Positions 35,040 to 47,170 of a stretch of DNA of 64,000 bases are shown piece after piece. The translations under genes and the position numbers were made by a program. The DNA comes from Gnetum montanum (lineage: Eukaryota; Streptophyta; Gnetopsida; Gnetales; Gnetaceae): assembly GCA_015680685.1 (NCBI GenBank), contig MNCI01005256.1:128149-192148 (forward strand), given 5' to 3'. Positions within the stretch are counted from its first letter, which is position 1. Each line of letters opens with the position of its first letter. The notes under the pieces are model-generated. The model had not been told where the DNA came from. It searched no databases and worked only from the letters and a program-made list of their open reading frames with translations.

Positions 35040-36430
35040 GAAAAGCTATTGCAGGTGGTCAAAAAATGGCCAACAAGCTTTGCTTGGTCATATCCTAAGC
35101 TAATTGGAATTAATCTAAGGATATGCCAACATCATATTTACACCAACCCAACCATGAAAACAAGAAGGTAGCCACAAAAGTGATTGAATCCCAAGTTGAA
35201 GCATATCATCAAAGAGGAAATAGAACAACTCCTTAAGATGGGGTTCATCTATCCCATTGTGGATAGTGAGTGGGTTAGCCCACTCATAATTGTGCCAAAG
35301 AAAGGTGGTAAGTGGTAGGTCTACATTGACTTTAGGTTGTTGAATATGGCAACATTTACAAATCATTTTCCATTACAATTGTGGACCAAGTGTTGGACAC
35401 TATATCTAGGCATTGTTATTATAGCTTCTTGGATGGTTATAGTGACTATAACCAAATACAAATTGCGCTAGAAGATTAGGCCAAAACAACATTCTCGAGT
35501 CCCTAGGTGACTTTTCATATTGTAAGATGTCGTTCAGTCTATGCAATGCTCCTATAAGATTCCAATGCCTTGTCCTTAGTATTTTTCAATAGCAACTTGG
35601 TAGTGGGGTAGAGGTCTTTATGGATGACTTCTCTACCTATGGGGCTACATTTGAGCAAGCCTTGAACTACCTTAAGCAAGTATTGAAAAGATGTGTTGAA
35701 ACAAACCTTATGCTCAATTAGTAGAAAAGCAATTTAATGGTCTAGGAAGGCATAGTACTAGGGCATAGAATTACTCAAGTAGGGATTGAGGTAGACTAGG
35801 AAAAGATAAGGATTATCCAAGGAATTACATGCCAACCAAAGATAGTCAAAGATGTCCAATCATTCCTTGGACATACTGGCTACTACCAGTGGTTCATAGA
35901 AAATTTCTTTAAGATCACAAAGTCATTGGTTGAGCTTACAAAGAAAGATGCTCCCTTCATTTCGACCAGTGAGTGTGAACATGCATTCCAACAGCTAAAG
36001 GACAAACTTTTAGAAACTCCAATTCCACGAGCACTAGAATTTTCTAAACCATTTCATATAATGACGGATGCATCTAATTATGCCTTGGGAGTTGTGCTTA
36101 TGTAGTTGGACCACAAGAAACATCTATATTACATCCACTGTGTGAGTTAAAGCATTGTGGATGCACAGTTAAATTACACCACAACCAAGAAAGAACTAAT
36201 GGTAATGGTGTATTCTCTCAAAGAGTTTAAGCACTATGTGCTTGGATATAAGGTATTTATCCACACAAATCATAGTGCCATCCACTTCTTAATGAACAAA
36301 CCAACAATGAGCCCTTGTATCATACAATGACTCGTGATCTTGCAGGAATTCTATCTCTCAATGGTAGATCAGAAAGGAACTAAAAATGTGGTGTTCACCA
36401 TCTCTCTTGGTTAAGATGGGATAATAAAGA
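35040..36430 (+). pseudogene. Element C reverse transcriptase and RNase H
   Basis: RT starts after KWPTSFAWSYP (about 35065) and shows IIKEEIEQLLKMGFIYPI, WVSPLIIVPKKGG, VYIDFRLLN, FLDGYSDYNQI and FMDD as the active site (about 35618-35629). It then has the thumb (IIPWTYW, ELTKKDAPF in other frames). RNase H follows with MTDASNYALGVVL (about 36060-36100), KELMVMVYSLKEFKHYVLGY and HTNHSAIHFLMNK. Frames shift several times and stops are common. Confidence 0.75.
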
Positions 36431-36479
36431 GAGGAGATCTCACTCTCTAATCAATTTTTAGATAAAATCCTCTTTATAG

Positions 36480-38640
36480 GAGTAATAAATGAACAACTTC
36501 GTGCAGAAACAATATGGTACAATGGCATCCTTGCTTACCTTCTCACTCAAGAGATGCCACAAGATCTAGACTTTAGGAAGAAACAATAGTTTCTTCATTG
36601 GGCTAAGTACTTCATGGAAATCAATGAACACCTTTACAAGGTGTGCACTAATGACCTAGTTCATTGGTGTGTCCCTAATACAGACTCATGAAGGTCCTTA
36701 TAGATGCCACTATGATGGGAGATGTACACTGATGAGCGGTGAGGTATCCCTATGTCCAACCATACGAATCACAAGCAGTCACACATTGTCTAATCAAATT
36801 TTATGGATGGAACTAGTTGTGCATCTAAATCATTATGATTTTATCACAGTGTGTTGTCTTCCCACTTGGACTAGTGGTAACTTTGTCACATATAGTTTAG
36901 TCTAAAGTGAGGCATACGATGTTGTCTAATCCTATGTTGCTCCTAATAATGATAAAGAGATAAATTAATTAAGCTAATGAATAATGGAAAATACGATCTA
37001 AACTAGCCTACATGTGATGAGTATCCATCCTTGATCATTTATATATGCCTTAGACTTCAAACAACTACTGTTAGAATTGCCAAGTGTATGTCACTAGGTG
37101 TGCCAAATGATACACTACTAGATTACCAAGTACTTACACTTAAGTGCTCGTGATTAATTCGTACTCATTCTACTTAATGACAGTAATAGTAAATAGCAAT
37201 AAATGGAAACAATAACTAAATAAAATAATAAATAATTCAATAATTAAAGCAATAATAAATCTAAGTGAATGTAGCAATGATGCAAGTAATCTCGATCTTT
37301 ATTTCTAGTCATGTAATGTGTCCAACTACGTCACACTTGAACAAAGGTGTCGTACAATTACAAACATCACACTATGGGCATGCAGTGGGAATAATAGAAC
37401 TTGAACTTAAAAATCTAAGAAAGACTATCAAAAACTGAGAACTAAAACTATGTCCCAACCATGCACCCAAGTGTTGTATTTACAGGCTAGCACAGAAGAG
37501 ACGATATAGGATATTCGACATCATTTCTTGGGACCCAATATCGCGTATCCAATATCGGAGCCTTGATATTAGGTATCCAATATTAGGGCTTACACAATGA
37601 TGACTCATCATATGGCTATAAAATTTTTGATGATAGGATACTATTGGCCTACAATCTTTATGGATGCCTAGTAGTTTGTCCAATTTTGTGAATGCTATCA
37701 ACAAGATGATGTGATGACTACTTGAATGAAGAGTCCTCAATAGTGGATTCAACCACTAGAGCCCTTTGACATATAGGGCATAGACTTCATGGGTCCCATC
37801 ACATCCATGTCCAATGGAAAGGCATACATTATCGTAGTAGTCAACTACTACACTAACTGGGTAGAAGCAGTAGCCGTCACCAACTATACATCATCCACTA
37901 TTGCTAGATTTGTACAACAAAATGTTGTAAACAAGTTTGGGGTGCCATGTGCACTAATTTCTGACAATAGAACTCATTTTATAAGTGTCACTTTTTAAAA
38001 GCTCATGCAACGCTTGGGGTTCAAACATAAATTAACAACACCCTATCATCCCCAAGCCAATGGTTAGGAAAATGTAACTGACAAGGAGATTACAAAGATT
38101 CTAACAAAAACTATCAGCAAATATAGGAGAGACTAAACCACAAAACTCAATGATGCCCTTTGGGCCTACCACTCAACATGGAAACTCACTATTGGCTACT
38201 CTTCCTATGAGTTAGTGTACGAAAAGCTTCCAATGTTTATGATTCAATCCAAGCTTTGTACACTCTCAACAGCCTATGATCTTAATCTTGACCTAAGTCT
38301 AGCACAAAAATAAAGACTGATCAATCTCAACGTGATAGACAAAAATTAATTAGTAGCTCTATCTTTAAATGAAGTGCACAAGGCATTTAACAAGCAATGA
38401 CATGACCTTAAAATACGGAAAATAAAATTTCAACCTGGAGATAAGGTTCTCTACTTGAACCCTACACATGTACCCTAGAAAACAAAGTTTCAAATGCTGT
38501 GATAGGGACCTTATATAATTGATGAAACCTTTCCTTCTAGGGCCATGTTAATCTACAAACCTAAGAGCCTAAATAAAAAGTAGTTGATCAATATCCAACA
38601 AGTAAAGCCTTTCCATGAGCCCAAGCAAGCTAGTGCACTG
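36480..38640 (+). pseudogene. Element C integrase, split by a solo LTR
   Basis: The first part (36480-36729) holds the entry to the zinc finger (FLHWAKYFMEINEHLYKVC, CHYDGRC). After the reverse LTR it resumes at about 37595 with THHMAIKFLMIGYYWPT. The core (37770-38090) reads FDI, stop, GIDFMGPI; NYYTNWVEAVAV; FGVPCALISDNRTHF; KLTTPYHPQANG. The first two catalytic Asp are visible. At the third position the Glu is replaced (ENVTDKE in place of AEVSNRE). The chromodomain-free tail ends near 38640 (QVKPFHEPKQ). Confidence 0.75.
36730..37594 (-). mobile_element. Solo LTR of the A/B family, reverse orientation
   Basis: The plus strand starts TGATGAGCGGTGAGGTA, the reverse complement of the A-type LTR end. 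It runs through the matching body to the U3 with GATATC/GATATT palindromes at 37500-37585. No internal DNA is attached, so it is a solo LTR. The right border is uncertain by a few bases: TG...CA ends give 37594, while a possible TACAC duplication (36725-36729 and 37591-37595) gives 37590. It sits in the zinc finger of integrase C. Confidence 0.8.
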
Positions 38641-39121
38641 AATACCTCAATGAATGAAGAATCACACTCAATTTTTTGGATCTTCTCCTTTCAACTCAGT
38701 TGTGGGGGAGATGGCCATTCATGCTAATCATCTATCTTGCTCCTCAGTTTTTCTATTTTTTTTTTGTTTTACACATTTTTTTCTTTATAAGGGAAAATAA
38801 GACATGTGCCTGCTATGAGGAGGACTCACTTCCATATCTCTTAGTTGGATTCATTAAGCACCTTATCCTTAGGAATTCTTGCAATTAGAATCTTTCGTAC
38901 ACCCATCTTCTACATCAAACCATGTGCTCTTTTACATATTTTATTCAATAAATATATTCTCGATCAAAATTTTCAATTTTTGAGCTTTCAAAGATGCTCT
39001 TCAATGATTTCCTAATATTCTTGGCTTTTCTAGGACTTAATGGATCTCAAATTCATTGAAAATTCCTTATATTTTTTTTAGATATTCAAAATTCAAAATT
39101 TTACCTTCGGGATTCGTATAC
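38641..39121 (+). other. Non-coding DNA after pol of element C
   Basis: It contains a polypurine-like AGTTGTGGGGGAGATGG at 38698-38714, then T-rich and featureless DNA up to the internal promoter. No gene seen. Confidence 0.5.
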
Positions 39122-39190
39122 GAGGCCCCATCAATGCAGCAAACCCATATATGAGGCCCCATCAATGTAGTGAAAAAATTCTATATATAG
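39122..39190 (+). promoter_or_regulatory. Internal U3-like promoter of element C
   Basis: Two copies of GAGGCCCCATCAATGYAG (39122-39139 and 39153-39170), then CTATATATAG at 39181-39190. The LTR U3 of this element has GGGGCCCCATCAATGCA at 30813-30829 shortly before its TATAAAT, so the internal segment copies the U3 pattern of its own LTR, as in B. Confidence 0.6.
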
Positions 39191-39324
39191 TTGTGACCCC
39201 ACTTGGAAATTTTTACATTTCCAAGGAATTTTTGAAATTTTCAGAGCCCAGAATCGTCCAAAGCCCATAACTTTCTAATTGTTTATCCAAGTCACTCTAT
39301 TGTTTGACCTTGTAGCTATCGAAG

Positions 39325-39617
39325 GTAAGCTCTTCGTTGTGGAGGCCACAAATGTTTCATTTTTGACAAAAAAAATTTCGCCATTTTTTCTAACTCCCAC
39401 AAAGGTTTAACTAACAAATCAACTATTAAACACCAAGTTACAAGAGTTAAACCTTTCCAAAAAGCTCTAGTGACATCTACAATAAATAATTAATATAATA
39501 ATAATAAAATAATCAATTTACAATGGTCCAACCTTAGCCAAAGTGTAACTGACTAACGAGAGAAGGTATTCAAAAATTTCAAGTTACATATTGTATCTAC
39601 TAATCCATGGATGTGTT
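39325..39617 (+). promoter_or_regulatory. Candidate 5' leader intron before extra ORF (element C)
   Basis: Donor GAAG/GTAAGC at 39325 and acceptor GTAACCATAG ending at 39617, directly before ATG 39618. It has the same arrangement as in A and B. Confidence 0.4.
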
Positions 39618-42600
39618 GTAACCATAGATGCCACCAAAAGGAAAGCACACATAGAAAGCAGGATTGTCTCAACCAAGGGAGAAACGTCTTAGAATGGGAA
39701 GGGCCCAAGAACCGGCCCAAGAATAACCACTTGCAATCCACGCCATAAGTCTTCTTAGGGAAGAGACCAAGGTGGAATCTATTCGACAGATTCTAGAACC
39801 AGCAGCAGCAACAGAACACTCCCACCAAGATGATGCAATAGCTCAACAAGCAAATCTCAAGGTGACCTTGACAAAAGCTTACTGTTGGCGACCATTTGAG
39901 AAGCGACAGCCAACGAGTGCCTCGAATAGGATTTAGGTATTCGTTGGTCTCTAGCAACACCAAGGCCCAAATTCCTTCAAATAAACTTAGTAGTTAAACA
40001 TGAGTATGTGTTTGCTATTGTAAATGTTGAAATAGTTGGGTTGCATATAAAACTGTAATTAGCTATCATGAAAGAGATTCGACCAACTTTGTAAGCTACT
40101 GTGAGTTGTTGAAGATTTCTATTTTGTTCAATTACTTAATCTATATGGTCCTTATAATACCTACTTGTAACAAATAAAATTTTGCAAAAATCATTTGAGC
40201 ACAACCCTGCCAATCTACTTCTAATTTCCCTCACAAAGAAAAAGTTCCACATGAAAACTAGAAATAGAGCTAAATTCAATGGAAAGAAAAATAAAGAGAG
40301 CATATTTGTGTAAAAAACTCAAATATTTAAGCAAGGTAAATTGATACACGAAAACACTTTATAATAAATTTATTCCTAATTTAATATTTATGAACTGTTC
40401 AAACTTTATAGGCTCAAATAAGCAATTTCTTAAAGACAATCCTACTATACTACCAAAAATTGCTGCATAAACTACCATGTACGAGTCTCTATTTTGGCTA
40501 GATAATAGTTATCAATGATTGTATACAATAGAGCTTTCAAAGATTTGACAATTTCTAATTTCAATACCAAGGGAATATACTTTAAAAAATAAAAAGTTAT
40601 TTTAGTCCTATTAAAATACCAAAGATTTTTTAAACCCTCTAGACTATTGAATTACTCAACAGGCTTGCCTACGGTAGAGGCTCTCTTACAACAATCTTAA
40701 TAGTAGCTTTAAACATTGCATAATAATAAAATTTTCTATTAAATTTCTCTTGACGCTCTTTTATGGAAAATATTAATACAAGTCTACTATCACGCAACAA
40801 AGAACTATAAAAGGGATCCAAAAATCCCAAATTTAAAAGCCAAGCATAATAATACCTAAACAGTTAACTATGTAACTAAAACAAAATAGAAAAGAATGAA
40901 CTTACAAGATTAAACAAAGTAGCCAAAATAGTATCTTTAGCAAGCCATCTTCCAAGAAATTTTCAAAATGTCTTCTTAATTCTCCACCTTTTAAAAGCCC
41001 CTTACATTCTACCCTTGAAGCCCTTTTATAGTGGCTTCAAGATAGTTATAATCATTATCTAGGTTGATTGTAACCACATAAAAAATGCTATACTTGACAT
41101 ATGTGTGGTTGTTACAACCCCCATAGAGACTAGGAAGTTATAGTTGACAAGTGCTTGGTAGTTACAACTACAATGGTAGTTAATTGTAACTACTGTAGAG
41201 AAAATAAGTATGGTGGCCAAATGTCCTATTGGATAACTATCCAATATAACTGCTTAATGCAAATTTTTAAATCAATACTAATACTCACTTGAAACACAAC
41301 CAAGCACTAGATGTCATATTTCTTTCAAAAGTGGAAGGTCAATTTATATTTTAATTATAGCTGCATGTTCCACGTCCTCGATGATGAACTTTGTCTTTGA
41401 CCAGCCAAAGTTAGAAAATCAACATTTTCGTTAATAACGTCTTCGCAAATTCATCCTACTAGATGTCTATTTCCTACCTTTGTTGCCAAACACATAACGC
41501 CACCATTGCTACCCATCATGTATGTTATTTCTCGTATTTCTAGCTTTGTTGCCTCCATCGATGCTGGTGCCACATCTGCTTACCTACTACGTGTCATGCA
41601 TTGTATCAACTATGAAGCAATGTCACTATTCATAGCATTATTGCCATTGTGCCTACCATTTCTCACTTGCACTAAAACCTTGCAACGGTTATCAATTAAT
41701 ATAAAATAAGAAAGTTTGCAGGTGATGCAGCCATTCTCAAGGCCACACGAGCGTGCATTGTGTAGCCACAGTCCCTACTGTAGCAACTCTCGTACTGTTT
41801 CTAGTCCATCATGTCCACATTGCTAATTGCCATCCTATCCTTCTAGTGATGAGCAAACCTAGATGCAGAAGTCCAATTGTTGGAGAATTTGTGATGGCCT
41901 ATACAACTCTACCATTACTTTTGTTTCGATCTTGCCAATTGGAAGAACTTGCCACTATCATTTCCACCATTTGAACATGGATTCTCATGCTTGGTACCAA
42001 CGCCTTCGCTACGGTGTCCAATAGCTTAATTACGACATTAGCGTTGTTCAAAATATGAAGTTTCATAAAATCATGTCCCTCCATACGAGAAATGTGCCAC
42101 ATTTACCAGTAAATAGTGGATCCAAAGTTTTTTTTTTTTCTTGGACTTAGAAATCAATTTGAACAAAACATTTGACTACCAAAACCCTCCCAGTTAAAAT
42201 TGTACAAGTCCTCCACTACCGTTGCATTGTCCATTGCATCTGCTACCACCCAACCATAGGGAGACACGTCCATACCTTCTAGTAGATTGTGCATCAGCAA
42301 AATTAATGCCTAGTTCCTACTCGATTTGGAGAAAAAATAAGTGACCATTGCAGTCCAAGGTAGCACTCCTGAAACTTTGAACATAACCTCTCTTGTGAAC
42401 ATCTGCAATAGTAAAAATTCAGATTGCAATGCTATCAGACACGCTGAGGTCTCTGGAGTATTGTTGACAGCTGCTGAGAAGCACCTACAACCAGAGTTAA
42501 ATGTAACATTCAGGGCATCAGCCTCTTGGCAACCATAATGTGCATGATGCCTTGGGAACCCTTGCCATTGCTATCAAATGCCAAGAAACAAATTCAGAAC

Positions 42601-45600
42601 CAATCATGATGCAAGCATGCCAAAATCTAACTGCCATGCCTACATCGTGGACACCATGCTGCCACCACAAATGTAAGTGGTATTGAACTTAACAATGGTT
42701 GTTATTGATGAGGGTGGAGTCCTCTTGATGAAGCATTTATTACCACTGTAGCTAAAAACCCTACTGCTATGTCTAGTCGTGTTTCCCTATAGTGTTCTGC
42801 ATCTAGCTACTACTGTGAATCAAAACCCTACCATTGCCATTTCTTGTGGTTCTAATATCAAGGGTAAATCTAACATGTCTTAACATGAATCCAATAGTTT
42901 GTTTATTTCCATCCTCAGATTATTTGCACACTTATGTGCTCATTTCCTAATCCCTGTTCTTAGATTTTAGGGCTTTCATTCAACTGTAAAATATTATCCG
43001 AATTTAAATTTCCAAATCCACATTTGCTATTGTTGTTATGAATTGCACACACAATGGATCTACTATAGAAAACTTGAATAATATGAACAGCAATTTTTAT
43101 TTTTGCTTCATCCAATTTTTGCTCTTTAACTTGGATTTTTCATTTTAATTAAAGATGAGTATTGTACATCTATTTCTTGTTTGGTGTCCTCAAGAATGGA
43201 ACTTAGAACTGATTGTATCTCTAAAATTTTTCTTTTTAAAAATTCAAATCAAACCATACAATAAACAGAATTCCTTATTATGCTTGTTCCATTAAATGAT
43301 CAAATGTGACAACACTTGCCTAAATTAGATCAGATCAAGGGAGATCCAAAAAATGATGCTCCAGGAGTTGAACTTTGGCTCTTTCCTGAAGCAAGCACCA
43401 AGAGAAGTGTAAGACCAACTAAAGGCCTCTCCCATATGGCCAATCACCACTTCCACTAGGAAGTGGTACATGGGAGAGACACTTTTATTTTGGAATAATA
43501 GAAAGCCTAGATTTACAGTAAAAAACAAGGACATCTTAATGTCCTACTCAGTGTAGACCATTACTGAAGTGCTTGGGTTGCTAGAAACAGGGAAAAATCT
43601 CATTGAGATTCCAATGCAAGTGGACCCCAACATTAAGAAAGAATGGATTTGACAGTGTTATAGTGTTAATCACAAGGAGTTTGGTGCACTCACACAAGTA
43701 GAAAGAATCTGCTACAAGATTGCAACTTTTCACCTTAATCCCACAATGAGGCCAAGCAAAATCACTGCCTTTTCTACCTGAGCATGTGTTTCTTTGAGTA
43801 GGAGATTTCCTATCAACTTTCCACAGCTAATTTATCTAAAGATGGAGAAGCAGTTTAAAGAAAATGAACATGGAAGGAAGGCACTCCCCTTTCCATGCCT
43901 CATCAAAAAACTCGGTCAGAGGGGAGGAATAGTCCATTATACAAATGATGTTGTCAAGCATGCTGTGGCCACTAATTAGGTGAAAATGATGAAAGATAAA
44001 ACACCTGCAGCTACCATTCAAGAAGAGGAGTAGGAGCCACCACCTCCACCTACCACTCAAACAACTATGCCAAACGTTGCTGGAATAGCCCAATGGTTAC
44101 CTAAGTACCAAGAATGGCTCTTGAGTGAACAAGAGCAATGAGCAGGCATGAGTGGTAGGGACCCATCCTTGTATAGAGTAACAATGAGTTACCTAAATGA
44201 GGTGGCTTAAACAATCAACTTGATGGATGGAGGTGCATCCATTTTCTCAGCCCAAAGTATGCAGTTGTCTACAAGGTCAAATCTTAGCACTAGAGAGGTC
44301 ACGGTATCTCTCGTAGAATAGTAGCCACTCATAGAAATTTCTGTAAACATTATGACCTTCTTGGTTCCCTTGGAGGAAGATGAGGGGGCAACAGTATTGG
44401 TGATGCAACACCAAGGACAGGAGATAAGAGCAAAGGTAGTTGCTAACCAAATTGTTGAAATCCTCAATGCACCTGCAGCATCTATACCAAACGTCACTGC
44501 ACTTAAGGATGTGTAGATGTCTACAGGAACCACAAGCAACAAGATAAATGCAGCACAACACGAAGAACTGTTGGACCAACAATTGGAAATTGGACAACTA
44601 CTTCCGGATGTCTTTGATCTTCTGAACAATATTACTGCAACCCAGTCGAAGCTATTAGAGGCAAGGAGCAAGAACATCATCTTGAAGAGGCAACACAAAA
44701 CACCAAGGAGCTAAACAAATGTTTGGCTGCTAAAGTTGCCAAATTAAGAGCCCAAATTACAGACCTTGCATTTCTCAACCTAACATTAATAAGAGATGAA
44801 GCTATTAAATAACTTTACACTAGACTGAAAGGGGTTGAGGATGCAATGGAGATAGCGGTGTTCTACCGATCCTTGGTAAAGGTCACATAGCATAAAATTT
44901 AGAAGGCCTTAGATCAAACCTGCCAGGAGAATGTACAATTGACAGTAAAGAACCATTGCTTATGGAATGTTGATGATCACAAACAATAATTAACTGATTT
45001 CATCCATCAATAGCAGTAGCAACTAGCTAAAGCAAACACAGGACTAAGGAGATTAGTAGTGAAAAATAGAAACCTCTCCATGGAGGAGGTATGTGCTCTT
45101 CATCAGAAAACTATGATTGAGGTAGCCACTTGAAAATCGGAGGCTCTCAAATTTGAGAGAGTTAAAGATCATTACAGAGAGCAGGTCAATCTACAAAAAG
45201 AAGTAAACAAAAAACACATACAGTTGGTGATAGTAAAAGTGAATGAAGCCCTCCAGCAACTCCACCAAGGAAGAGAAGTTTGGTAGCCTATCATTGATGG
45301 GATAGATTCCTATAATAAGGCGAAAATCTGCATGAAGGAGTTGTAGATTGAGGAGATGACAGAATACATGAAGCTCACTAATCTCTGATATGCAAATTTG
45401 GCCATGTTGACTGCTGGACAACCACTGTTTGAACTAGAGAAACAAGTGGCTAACTTGTTCTTTTGTACAAGGCCAAGTTTAAGCATTACAAAGACACCAA
45501 GCAAAAGCTTGCAATGGCAAATGTTGAACTTGAAGTTCTCAAGGGCAAATACATTGATCAAAGATCTACTATCAAGAACCTGACTAGAAGAATGAACAAC

Positions 45601-45927
45601 TACCAGAAGCTGCAGAATGCAATAAGGGCATTTGATGTCAAACACAAATAGTTCATTGCCTAGTTTATCAACATAAAGGAGATGTTCTTAGTAATGCCCT
45701 ATTTGTGGGATGGCCCCATTTTGACCCACATTGGTGATGTTGCGTGGACTATGAATGATCCCCAAAGTAAGAAGGAGAAGATAAAGGCATTACTAGATGT
45801 CTTTTGCCTTCCACTGAAGGTTGCAACCATAGCAGGATAGCCACAACTGTCTCAACCACCACATGTGCCCAAAGCCAGCAAAGGTCCTTTAGAACCTTAG
45901 GAGCCTCCACTGCTTGAGACTGTTTGA
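39618..45927 (+). pseudogene. Large coiled-coil extra ORF, element C copy, split by insertion E
   Basis: Start ATG 39618 (MPPKGKHT), first part to 39882, second part 43315-45927. Removing E and one duplication copy leaves a Cys codon followed by exactly 15 codons to ELNFGSF. This is the same spacing as Cys to ELNFESF in A. The globular domain has KWYMGETLLFWNNR, MQVDPNIKKEWI, FGALTQVERICYKIATF and LPFPCLIKKLGQRGGI. The coiled coil has INAAQHEELLDQQLEIGQL, LTRRMNNYQKLQNAI and others. The conserved end reads MFLVMPYLWDGP, THIGDVAWTMNDP and EPPLLETV. It is more distant from A and B than they are from each other. Many stops. Confidence 0.7.
39883..43314. mobile_element. Insertion E, 3.4 kb with TG...CA ends
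   Basis: Begins TGTTGGCGACC and ends GTGACAACA (inverted TGTTG/CAACA). It is flanked by CTTAC (39878-39882) and CTTGC (43315-43319), one transition apart. Its removal restores the spacing of the extra ORF. The inside has no recognisable pol, no repeated ends, an AT-rich left half and a less AT-rich part at 41480-42900 with many CCATTGC/CACCATTGC runs, somewhat like the dispersed repeat at 7092 and 47171. It could be a large solo LTR or a non-autonomous element. Its strand is unknown. The short open frames inside look accidental. Confidence 0.6.
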
Positions 45928-46150
45928 TCTTCTCCACTTTCTTCATGCCATCAGAAGATATGCTGTCTCATTTTGTGTAGTTATGTCATGGTGTTCAATT
46001 TTGTGTCATGAACACCACAATTTTTGTAATTTGTTGGTTGGTACACTCGGGCACTCAATTTTTTCAAATCAATATGTTATGTTAAGAGTCAGTCAATAAT
46101 CCCATACCTTCCCAATTGTGTAAAGGAACTCGAGGATGAGTTTTCATTTA

Positions 46151-46162
46151 GTCATGTGGGTA
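46151..46162 (+). promoter_or_regulatory. Polypurine tract, element C
   Basis: GTCATGTGGGTA before TG of the 3' LTR. One G of the usual run is changed to T. It is preceded by ACTCGAGGATGAGTT as in A. Confidence 0.65.
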
Positions 46163-47165
46163 TGATAAGTGTCAAAGTGTCACATCAATGGACCCCCATT
46201 GATGCAGCCTCGTCGACGAGGCCCTGTTTACGTGGTGTTGCCCTGTTGATGGGGCCACATCAACGTAGCATTTGCTACATCTATAATGCCCTATCGATAG
46301 GGCCACGTCAACGTAGCGTTTGCTACATCTACAAGGCCATGTCGACGTAGTCCTATAATAAAAACTATAAATACGAGCTCACTGCTGTGTTTAAGGGAGA
46401 TAGAAATCATAGTAGTAGTAGAACTCTTGTAGTTTGTCCATTTGAAAGTTAGAATATTTCTCTTGGTGCCTGTAGTAGGTGTTAGAAAGTGTACAGATTT
46501 TTATTCAAGCACTATTGTACTTAAACCACACTAGTGTGTACGGCAATAAAGATGAGCCTTTTGATAAAACCTTGTAGCACGTAGAATAGATTAATGATTT
46601 ATTTATGCATTTATTGTTTTCATTAAATATGAAATTAATTAAGCTAAATAAAGCTAAATTGGACTTTAAGTAATTAGTTAATTATTTAAGCTAAATAGAT
46701 TAAGCACATAAATACAACCACTTTGAGTGTAAACATGTATTCGCTTGGTAATCCCAGTGGTGTTATTGCTTGGTGCACTCAATAGCATAGCCCTTGGTAA
46801 CCCAGTAGTCGATACATGGGTTCAAGATGTGTACGAAAAGTGAAAATGGATGCTTATGTTAAGATTAGTTACAAGCTAGTTAAGTAGTTAAATTAGATTA
46901 GTTGTTAAAATACTTCATTTCTCTATTTAAGTGTCAAGAAACATAAAACATAAATAATAAAAATTATATGCCTTGATTACACTTAACTATACCTTTGTAT
47001 ATCACAAGTGTAATTGGGGAGACAATGAATGACCATTACTACGGCAAAGTTCACTTTTTAGACAACTACTATGACGAAAGACATAGAGTCCACAAAATTC
47101 AACGGAATCGTGCATGAACACTTCATGATTTGTATGGTTAAGCGTAGGGGTACCTATTCTACTTA
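46163..47165 (+). repeat. 3' LTR of element C
   Basis: 1003 bp, TGATAAGTGTC to TCTACTTA (CA changed to TA). It matches 30691-31636. TATAAAT is at 46366-46372. It is longer than the 5' LTR mainly through a 48-bp tandem duplication in U3. Confidence 0.9.
46241..46336. repeat. 48-bp tandem duplication in the 3' LTR U3 of C
   Basis: Copies 46241-46288 and 46289-46336. Each holds the palindromic segment (CTGTTGATGGGG or GCCCTATCGATAGGGC) plus CAACGTAGCRTTTGCTACATC. The 5' LTR has a single copy (about 30763-30812). Confidence 0.8.
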
Positions 47166-47170
47166 GTTGC
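47166..47170. repeat. Target site duplication, right copy (element C)
   Basis: GTTGC, against GTTGT at 30686-30690. Confidence 0.6.

Larger units (their letters stand above)
30691..47165 (+). mobile_element. Element C: pol-bearing Athila-like retrotransposon with extra ORF
   Basis: LTRs, primer site, gag, protease, RT, RNase H, integrase, an internal promoter-like segment, the large extra ORF and a polypurine tract are all present, in that order and all broken. It carries two later insertions: a reverse solo LTR in integrase and insertion E in the extra ORF. Without these the element is about 12.2 kb, the size of an autonomous Athila-type element. It is the best candidate here for the enzyme source of elements like A and B. 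Confidence 0.85.

Noticed and set aside
44207-44698. Minus-strand frame of 163 codons
   Set aside because: It is antisense to the extra ORF of element C, whose plus-strand frame aligns with A and B. This one is a shadow.
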